64,000 nucleotides of DNA, taken from Candidatus Krumholzibacteriota bacterium. GTDB taxonomy: Bacteria; Krumholzibacteriota; Krumholzibacteriia; LZORAL124-64-63. The stretch covers positions 815,726-879,725 of the forward strand of contig JAKLEB010000002.1 of NCBI GenBank assembly GCA_022711765.1, written 5' to 3'. Below, in pieces: positions 57,349 through 64,000 of this stretch. Each line of letters opens with the position of its first letter. Within the stretch, counting starts at the first letter, position 1. The notes under the pieces were generated by a model. That model had not been told where the DNA came from. It worked only from the letters and a program-made list of their open reading frames with translations, and made no database searches. The position numbers and the translations under genes were made by a program.

Positions 57349-57906
57349 TCACGGGCGGTCCGCGCGATCCGGCCGGCCCGCTGCGTCGTCGTCGTCTGGT
57401 GGCTCGGTCGCCTCGGCCGGGGTATGGCCGGCCAGGCTCAAGCCGCAATCGGGGCACTCCTCGAGGTCTTCCTCGGCGAGCGGCGCGCCGCAGGCCGGGC
57501 ACTGTCCCTCGACGAATTCCTCGACCTCGTACTCGATGCTCGCGGCCAGGCCGAGCGAATCGCGAATCTCCTCCGCCCGCTGGCGAACGTCGGGCCGCAC
57601 CAGCACTTCGAAGATCCCCGGCTCGATCACGGCGTCGGGATCGATCTTGCGGAACCCCTCCCGGACGAGATCGGCGCGTTCCTGGACCACGGCCTCGATC
57701 TCGTAGCTGTCGAGCACCTGCTGCAGGCGGAGGGCTTCGCGGTGGGGACCCAGCAGGATGGTCTGATCGCGCGCGCCGCCGGAGGCGCCCGCGACCAGGT
57801 TCGGATCGCCCTCCGGCTTCAGAACGAGCTTGCCGCCGCAATCGGCGCAGACCTGCGCCGCGGGCAGGTACTCGGCGCCGCATTCCTGGCAGATCTTGAC
57901 GGGCAT
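57349..57906 (-). CDS. double zinc-ribbon protein with DUF2007-like centre
   Basis: A 185-residue cytosolic protein. An N-terminal zinc ribbon (CQECGAEYLPAAQVCADCG) and a C-terminal one (CPACGAPLAEEDLEECPDCG) flank a region like DUF2007/putative signal-transducing proteins (TILLGPHREALRLQQVLDSY). The tail is acidic (EPPDDDDAAG). The ATG at 57906 has GGAGG 5 nt upstream; codons to 57984 are open but lack a site. Probably cotranscribed with the GT2-TPR gene. Function unknown; binding of a small ligand or protein is inference. Confidence 0.8.
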   Translation of the reverse strand: MPVKICQECGAEYLPAAQVCADCGGKLVLKPEGDPNLVAGASGGARDQTILLGPHREALRLQQVLDSYEIEAVVQERADLVREGFRKIDPDAVIEPGIFEVLVRPDVRQRAEEIRDSLGLAASIEYEVEEFVEGQCPACGAPLAEEDLEECPDCGLSLAGHTPAEATEPPDDDDAAGRPDRADRP

Positions 57907-57980
57907 GGACACCTCCAGAGCTGGCGTCAAATTGCCACGAAGCCGCGGCTCCGCGCAACCTGGTAAATCCTGGCGCACCG

Positions 57981-57993
57981 GCACGATTCGTGC
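57981..57993. promoter_or_regulatory. 13-bp perfect palindrome between divergent zinc-ribbon and ftsE genes
   Basis: GCACGA-T-TCGTGC is a perfect 6-bp inverted repeat around a central T, about midway in the 155-bp gap between divergent genes and followed by AT-rich CAAATATTCG. Position and symmetry suggest an operator for a dimeric regulator that could act on both genes. The cognate protein is not identified. Confidence 0.4.
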
Positions 57994-58061
57994 AAATATT
58001 CGAGAAACGCCACGCCGCCGGGAGGATTCCCGCCGGCCGTGGCCGGTCGAGGGAGGCGCGT

Positions 58062-58833
<772 letters not shown>

Positions 58834-58841
<8 letters not shown>

Positions 58842-59718
58842 GCGCGCCCAGATCGGGCACCTCGCCCGCGAGTCCGTGGCCGGCTTCAGCCGCCGCAAAC
58901 TCACGACTGGCGTGACCGTCCTGATCATGGGGTCGGCGCTGCTGGTCCTGGCGCTGTTCGTCCTGGTCGCGCTCAACCTCGGGATCGTGCTCGAGCGGGC
59001 CCAGGCGAGCGTCGACCTCAGAGTCTTCCTGGTCGACGGCCTGGACGACCAGCGGGTGGCCGCCTTGCAGCCGCCGTTCCTGGCGCTGCCGGGCGTTCGC
59101 GAGGCGCGTTTCATCAGCAAGGACCAGGCGCTCGCCGAGCTGCGCCGGGATCTCGGCGACGACGGCGACATCCTCGGCGTCCTCGACGACAATCCCCTGC
59201 CGGCGTCCTACCACCTCGAGCTGGCGCCGGCCTACCGCAGCACGGCCTCCGTCGAGGCGATCGCGACGGACCTGCGGCGCTGGCCGGAGGTCGCGGACGT
59301 GGTCTACAGCCAGGCGTGGGTCGGCGCGCTGGAGACGTGGACCCGGCTCTTCCGCTGGGGCAGCCTCGTCATCTGCGTGATCGTGCTCGTCGCGGCGGTC
59401 TTCGTGATCAGCAACACCGTGCGGCTGACCATGGCGGGGTCGCGTCGCATCATCGAGATCCAGATCCTGGTGGGCGCGACCGACGGATTCATCCGCCTGC
59501 CGTTCGTGATCGAGGGCGTGCTGCACGGCCTCCTGGCGGGGATCCTGGCCATGGGAGCGCTCGCGATCGGCTTCCGCCTGCTATCGCTGCGGCTGGAAGG
59601 GATCGAATTCTACTCGGCCGCCCAGATCGCCGGCTTCGTACTGTTCTGCGCGGTCCTCGGGCTGCTCGGGAGCCTCGCCGCGATCGGACAGTACCTGCGG
59701 GTGCGGAGGGTCGGATGA
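58834..59718 (+). CDS. ftsX: cell-division protein FtsX
   Basis: A 294-residue membrane partner of FtsE with four helices: one near the N terminus (VTVLIMGSALLVLALFVLVA), then the periplasmic loop (about 55-165; VRVFLVDG-like, VREARFISKDQALAELRRDL), and three C-terminal helices beginning at WGSLVICVIVLVAAVFVISN. The loop is where FtsX contacts EnvC-like activators. GAGGGAGCG precedes the ATG. Its stop overlaps the following EnvC-like gene (ATGA). Confidence 0.95.
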
Positions 59719-60914
59719 GACCGCGGCCGGCGTCGCGCCGGTGGCTGGTTGCGCTCTGGCTCGCCCCGGCGCTGGTCGCGGCGCAGCCGCGCGATCCGGC
59801 GCCCGCGCAGCAGACGGCCGGGAGCGCCGAGGAGCTGAGGGCGCTGCGAGCCGAGATCGCCGGGGTTCGCGGGGAACTTGCCGAGCTCGCCGATCGCCAC
59901 CAGGACGCCGACCGTTCGCTCGCGCAGGTCGCCCGGGAGGCGACGCTGGTCCGGGAGCTCCTGGCGGCGCTCGACCAGCGCGAGGTCTCGCTCGCCACGC
60001 AGCGCGACAGCCTGCAGGTGAGCCTGGACGCCCAGCAGGAGATCTACGGGCTGCGCAAGCAGACCCTGGCGGCGCGCCTGCGCGCCCTCTACGAGCTGGG
60101 CCCGCACCGGGACCTGGAGCTGATCGTCACCTCCGAGAGCGTCTCCACCCTGGTCGCGCGGCTCAAGTTCGCGGCGATCCTGGCGCGGATCGACGGCAGT
60201 CTCGTCGAGCGCACCCGGGCGCAGGCCCGGCGGATCGAGGCCGAGCAGGCCCAGCTGCGGTCCGCGCTGGCCGGGATCTGGGAGGCCCGCGAGGAGGCGC
60301 GGCGCGAGCGGGAACGGCTCGAGGTGCTCGAAGCCGAGCGGCGGGGGCTGCTGCGGGAGGTCACGGCGGCGCAGGATCGCACCCAGGGCGAACTCGAGCG
60401 GCTGCGCCGGCAGGAGCAGCAGCTGACCGACCTGCTGGCGCAGTTCGAGGCCCGGCGGCAGGAAGAGGGCGAGACCGGGCGCACGCCGGCGCAGTTGGGC
60501 GTGGCTTTCGCCGACCGCAAGGGCGACCTGCCCTGGCCGGCGGACGGCCCGGTCGTGCGGGAGTTCGGACGCAGCGTCCATCCGCGGTTCGGCACGGTCA
60601 CCATGCACAACGGTCTGTCGATCGCCGCGTCAGCCGGCGCGCCGGTCACGGCCGTGGCGCCCGGTCAGGTCGAGTTCGCCGATCATTTGCCCGGGTTCGG
60701 CCGATGCGTTATCCTTGACCACGGCGCGGGCCACTACACGCTCTATGCCAACCTGGCGGCCATCTTTGTCAGCCGGGAGAGCCAGGTCGCCGGCGGTCAG
60801 ATCCTGGCCGAGCTCGGCGACGACGGAGAGAGCGGTCGGCCCGAACTCTATTTCGAGATCCGGGAAGGGCGCGACGCCCGGGATCCTCGGACCTGGCTTC
60901 GCCCGCCCCGTTGA
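59715..60914 (+). CDS. envC: EnvC-like murein hydrolase activator with degenerate LytM domain
   Basis: A 399-residue exported protein: signal peptide (LVALWLAPALVAA), a long coiled coil (~35-255, rich in EL, R and Q) and a C-terminal M23/LytM domain from ~262. The metal and catalytic positions are mostly lost: H298 remains (MHNGLS), but the Asp ligand is S302, the catalytic His is N346 (LYANL), and the HxH pair is E377 and Y379 (PELYFE). It therefore cannot be a normal zinc peptidase and fits EnvC, which activates amidases under FtsEX control. The ftsX overlap supports this. The amidase partner is not in the window. Confidence 0.9.
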   Translation: MRPRPASRRWLVALWLAPALVAAQPRDPAPAQQTAGSAEELRALRAEIAGVRGELAELADRHQDADRSLAQVAREATLVRELLAALDQREVSLATQRDSLQVSLDAQQEIYGLRKQTLAARLRALYELGPHRDLELIVTSESVSTLVARLKFAAILARIDGSLVERTRAQARRIEAEQAQLRSALAGIWEAREEARRERERLEVLEAERRGLLREVTAAQDRTQGELERLRRQEQQLTDLLAQFEARRQEEGETGRTPAQLGVAFADRKGDLPWPADGPVVREFGRSVHPRFGTVTMHNGLSIAASAGAPVTAVAPGQVEFADHLPGFGRCVILDHGAGHYTLYANLAAIFVSRESQVAGGQILAELGDDGESGRPELYFEIREGRDARDPRTWLRPPR

Positions 60915-60947
60915 GCGTGATGGCCCGCCCCATCGCGGGAGACCTCC

Positions 60948-62126
60948 TTGAGCACGGACCGCTTCCTCGGACGCGCCGACATCGCCGACCGCCTCGGCCG
61001 CCTCATCGCCGGCCGACAGGCCGGGCAGCCGTTCCTCTTCGTGGGACCGGAGGGGAGCGGCAAGGAGGTCACCGCGCTCGAGATCGCCCGGCGCGTCAAC
61101 TGCGTCGCGCCGGAGCGCTGCGCGCCGCGCTCGCGCTGCGAGAGCTGCCAGAAGGCGGCGTCGTTCCAGCATCCGGACATCCGGTGGATCGGGCCGGCGC
61201 CCGCGAGCCTCGAGGACCCGAGGAAGGCCGACGAGGTGCGGGAGATCTTCGTGAAGAAGATGGCGAATCCGTTCGCCAACCCGGACCACGCCGCCAGCAG
61301 CCAGATCATCATCGGCGATCCCGAGCATCCCGGGCCGCTCACGGTGCGGGCGCTCCTGCAGTTCCTGCGTCGCCAGTCGTTCCAGGCGCGGTGGAAGGTC
61401 GCGATCGTGGCCGACGCCCACCGGCTGAACACCGCCGCGGCCAACGCATTCCTCAAGACGCTCGAGGAGCCTCCGCCGGATTCGCTCATCGTCCTGTTGA
61501 CCAGCAACGCGGCCAGCGTGCTGCCGACGATCCTCTCCCGCTGTCAGAAGGTCCCGTTCGAGCCGTACCGGGAGGAGGATCTCGCGGCGATCCTCGCCGA
61601 GGTGGCGCCCGACCGCGATCCGGCGTCGCGAGCCGAGGCGGCGCGGCTCGCCGACGGCAACGCCCGCAAGGCCGTGACCCTGCTCGAACCGATTCCGGTG
61701 GCCTTGCGCGGCTGGGCCGAATCGGTCTTCGCCGGCCTCGCGGACGGGCGCCAGGGCGAAGCCCAGCTGGCGGCCGAACTCCTGCACGCCGGTCGGGTGA
61801 AGGGACTCGCGGAGCAAAAGACGGACAAGAAGGACAAGCCGGAGTTCGCCGATCAGCGCAAGCGGGCGCTCCTGTTCTGCGAGATCCTCGCCCTGCTGCT
61901 GTCCGAGACCGTGGCCTGCCGCGAGCGCGGATCGCAGTGGCGACCCCGCGCCACCGCGGCCGCGCCGCTGGTCCGCCGCGCGGCGGCGCGGCGCGACACC
62001 GCGACCCTGCTCGCCGACATCGCGAGGGTGGAGCGGGCGAAGCATGAGATCGATGGCAACCTGAGCATCGGCCTGGTGATGGCCGTCCTCCTGCAGGACC
62101 TGAGCGAGCATGTCCGACCAACCTGA
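60948..62126 (+). CDS. holB: DNA polymerase III delta' subunit
   Basis: A 392-residue clamp-loader subunit. An intact-looking Walker A (FVGPEGSGKEVT, ~31-42), a four-cysteine zinc module (C52, C58, C64, C67), the DAHRLNTAAANAFLKTLEEPP core and the SRC motif (ILSRCQ) are clear. An insertion around residues 85-115 (LEDPRKADEVREIFVKKM) is longer than in E. coli. TTG start at 60948 with GGGAGA upstream. ricT overlaps its 3' end by 17 nt. It loads the sliding clamp with DnaX and HolA. Confidence 0.92.
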   Translation: MSTDRFLGRADIADRLGRLIAGRQAGQPFLFVGPEGSGKEVTALEIARRVNCVAPERCAPRSRCESCQKAASFQHPDIRWIGPAPASLEDPRKADEVREIFVKKMANPFANPDHAASSQIIIGDPEHPGPLTVRALLQFLRRQSFQARWKVAIVADAHRLNTAAANAFLKTLEEPPPDSLIVLLTSNAASVLPTILSRCQKVPFEPYREEDLAAILAEVAPDRDPASRAEAARLADGNARKAVTLLEPIPVALRGWAESVFAGLADGRQGEAQLAAELLHAGRVKGLAEQKTDKKDKPEFADQRKRALLFCEILALLLSETVACRERGSQWRPRATAAAPLVRRAAARRDTATLLADIARVERAKHEIDGNLSIGLVMAVLLQDLSEHVRPT

Positions 62127-63156
62127 CAGCCGGCGACCCAGGTCCGGCCCGCCGCGCCTCGACGGCGCGCCGGCGGCCGGGTCCCAGCGCCCGCCGCAAC
62201 CGCCGGCCGAGGGCGAGGCCCTGGCCGTCGTCCGGTTCAAGGACCACCGCAAGAGCTGCTTCCACAACCGTCGCCGGCTCGAGCTGCGCGTGGGCCAGTA
62301 CTGTCTCGTGGAGGCAGACCGCGGCCGCGACCTCGGTCGGATCGCGTATCTCGGTCCAGGAACGGCCGACTGGTGGGACGAAGCGGTCTACCAGGGGGTG
62401 CTGGCGATCGCCCAGCCGGGCGACCTCGCCCGGCTACCCGAGCTGCGGAGCGAGGAGAACCAGGCCTGGGACATCGCCCGCGAGAAGATCCAGGAGCACG
62501 GGCTCGCCATGCACCTGGTCGGTTGCGAGCGCCGCTGGGACCGCGGCAAGCTCACCTTCTACTTCCTCGCCGACGAGCGGATCGATTTCCGCGCCCTGGT
62601 CCGCGATCTCGCCGGGATCTTCCGCACCCGCATCGAGTTGCGCCAGATCGGCGTCCGCGACGAGACCAAGCTCAAGGGTGGCCTGGGCATCTGCGGCCGC
62701 GAGTTCTGCTGCGCCAGCTTCCTCGTCGACTTCGCGTCGGTGGCGCTGAGGATGGCCAAGGACCAGCAGCTGCCCCTGAATCCGGCGAAGCTCTCGGGGC
62801 CGTGCGGACGGCTGCGCTGCTGCCTCGCCTATGAGCATCAGGCTTACCAGGACGTCCTCTCGACCCTGCCGCGGCTCGGCAGCGAGGTGACCTGGCGCGG
62901 GCGGGAGGGCAAAGCCCGCAAGCTCGACCCTTTGCGGGCGAGCGTGACCGTCCAGTTCTTCGACGGAGACGGCGAGCTGGTGGAGGTGCCCGGCGCCCAG
63001 CTCACGTTCGCGCGGGCGGCGTACGAGGCGGTCGAGAGCGAGCGGCCGGCTGCGGGCGGGGATGATGGCGGGTCGGACGGCCGGGGGCGGCGCCCGCGGC
63101 GTCGCGGCGGCCGCCGGCGATCCGGCGCCCGGTCGCCGGGAGGGTCTGACCAGTGA
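62110..63156 (+). CDS. ricT: PSP1-domain protein RicT/YaaT
   Basis: A 348-residue cytosolic protein of the PSP1 C-terminal family. Conserved cysteines lie in GICGREFCCASFL and LSGPCGRLRCCLAYEHQAY, plus the MAKDQQLPLNPAKL motif. In Bacillus, RicT is part of the RicAFT (Y) complex that carries Fe-S clusters and promotes RNA processing by RNase Y. RicA and RicF are not encoded here. The C-terminal ~40 residues are Arg/Gly-rich and probably nucleic-acid binding. The holB-ricT-tatD order is seen in many genomes. Overlaps tatD (GTGA). Confidence 0.93.
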   Translation: MSDQPDSRRPRSGPPRLDGAPAAGSQRPPQPPAEGEALAVVRFKDHRKSCFHNRRRLELRVGQYCLVEADRGRDLGRIAYLGPGTADWWDEAVYQGVLAIAQPGDLARLPELRSEENQAWDIAREKIQEHGLAMHLVGCERRWDRGKLTFYFLADERIDFRALVRDLAGIFRTRIELRQIGVRDETKLKGGLGICGREFCCASFLVDFASVALRMAKDQQLPLNPAKLSGPCGRLRCCLAYEHQAYQDVLSTLPRLGSEVTWRGREGKARKLDPLRASVTVQFFDGDGELVEVPGAQLTFARAAYEAVESERPAAGGDDGGSDGRGRRPRRRGGRRRSGARSPGGSDQ

Positions 63157-63989
63157 TCGACAGCCACGTCCACCTGAACCGGCGCGAGTTCGCGCACGAT
63201 CGCGCCGACGTGCTGGCCCGGGCCGCCGCCGCGGGGGTCCGCGGCTTCCTGAACGTCGGCTACGATCTGGCGAGCAGCCGCGAATCGGTCGACCTGGCCG
63301 GCGTCGATCCGAGGATCCTGGCGACGGTCGGCGTCCACCCTCACGACGCCTCGCTGCTGGCCGATCCAGCCGGCCGTCCGTCAGCTTCCGGCCGCGACGC
63401 TCTCGCCGAGCTGCGCGATCTCGCCTCCGCGCCGGGCGTCGTTGCGATCGGCGAGATCGGCCTCGACTTCTACCGGGACCTCTCGCCGCGGCCGGCCCAG
63501 CGCACGGCGCTGTGCCTGCAGCTCGACCTTGCGGCCGACCTCGGCCTGCCGGTCGTCTTCCACATCCGCGACGCGTATCCGGAGACCCTGGGACTGGTCG
63601 CCCAGGCGGGGTTGCCGCCGCGCGGCGCGGTCCTGCACAGTTTCGCGGGAGGGCCCGAGCACGCGGCCTGGGCTCGCGAGCGGGGCTGCCTCGTGGGGAT
63701 CGGCGGTCCGGTGACCTATCGGCGCAGCGCGCTGCCGGCCGCCTTGCGCGCGGCCGGCGTGACCGATCGCGACGTGCTGCTCGAGACCGATGCGCCGTGG
63801 CTGCCGCCGGAGCCCCACCGCGGCCGGCGCAACGAGCCGGCGTACCTCGCGCACACCCGGGACGCGCTGGCCGCCGTCCTCGGCGTGGACCCCGCGGCGC
63901 TGACCGTGCAGGCGCGCCGGAACTTCGCGCGGTTGTTCGGCCGGATCCCCGCCGCGCTTGACGTCTCCGCCGGACCGCCGATAGAATGA
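63153..63989 (+). CDS. tatD: TatD-family metal-dependent DNase
   Basis: A 278-residue TIM-barrel hydrolase. The metal motifs are MIDSHVHLNRREF, VGVHPHDASLL, AIGEIGLDFYRD (catalytic Glu), VFHIRDAYPE, LHSFAGGPEHA and LLETDAPWLPP. TatD proteins are 3'-5' DNA exonucleases and/or D-aminoacyl-tRNA deacylase-like quality-control enzymes. GTG start overlapping the ricT stop (GTGA). It is the last gene fully visible; TAGAAT overlaps its end (63980-63985) and might be a -10 for a gene beyond the window. Confidence 0.93.
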   Translation: MIDSHVHLNRREFAHDRADVLARAAAAGVRGFLNVGYDLASSRESVDLAGVDPRILATVGVHPHDASLLADPAGRPSASGRDALAELRDLASAPGVVAIGEIGLDFYRDLSPRPAQRTALCLQLDLAADLGLPVVFHIRDAYPETLGLVAQAGLPPRGAVLHSFAGGPEHAAWARERGCLVGIGGPVTYRRSALPAALRAAGVTDRDVLLETDAPWLPPEPHRGRRNEPAYLAHTRDALAAVLGVDPAALTVQARRNFARLFGRIPAALDVSAGPPIE

Positions 63990-64000
63990 CGGCGCCCTAG

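Overview
The window is GC-rich (about 70% by eye) bacterial chromosome, densely packed with genes. Most neighbours on the same strand overlap by ATGA/GTGA/TGATG or lie within a few bases. No rRNA, tRNA, CRISPR array, phage or plasmid gene was seen. The lineage can only be inferred. Two secreted proteins end in FlgD/Por-like C-terminal modules (PNPFNP, YD-RG, SG-Y motifs), as in the wider FCB group and high-GC candidate phyla such as Eisenbacteria or Krumholzibacteriota. A B-type (di-haem, menaquinone-type) succinate dehydrogenase, NifU/NifS-type Fe-S assembly, a PPi-type phosphofructokinase and 6-bladed propeller proteins fit such a lineage.

Layout. 1-1857: end of a cell-surface sugar cluster (GT4 glycosyltransferase, NAD-dependent epimerase). 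1884-5583: two divergent secreted proteins separated by a ~500-bp gap that holds an AT-rich island with terminal inverted repeats (MITE-like). 5588-11693 (minus): sdhCAB, then a HEAT protein and a membrane protein with TPR repeats. 11910-14504: aminotransferase, 62-aa membrane protein, and an M20 amidohydrolase on the opposite strand. 14564-27315 (minus): a TPR/CBM9/hydrolase-like protein, two related beta-propeller proteins, and a membrane-fusion protein with two RND permeases joined by overlapping start/stop codons. 27445-30179: amidohydrolase and PhzF-like protein. 30218-34196 (minus): nadE, an IscR-like Rrf2 regulator, pta and ackA. 34337-38284: adenosine/aminofutalosine-type deaminase overlapping a PPi-type phosphofructokinase, then a polytopic GT-C-like protein. 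38281-39561 (minus): PP2C/SpoIIE-type phosphatase. 39716-43721: MoxR-DUF58-BatA-like module. 43807-47247: nifU, nifS, NCS2 purine permease. 47359-55721: lipoprotein, mfd and two parvulin-type chaperones (envelope protein folding). 55731-57906 (minus): zinc-ribbon protein and GT2-TPR glycosyltransferase. 58062-63989: ftsE, ftsX, an EnvC-like degenerate LytM protein, holB, ricT-like, tatD, probably one operon linking division and replication.

Most of the region is housekeeping and no wholly new multi-gene system is evident. The observations most worth following are the MITE-like island, an RND permease with two extra predicted membrane helices, the IscR-type ligand set and self-overlapping operator of the Rrf2 regulator beside pta-ackA, the EnvC-like protein that has lost nearly all metal ligands, the PPi-type PFK coupled to a deaminase, and recurring TGGNCA-N17-TATCCT promoters including one that predicts a leaderless mRNA.
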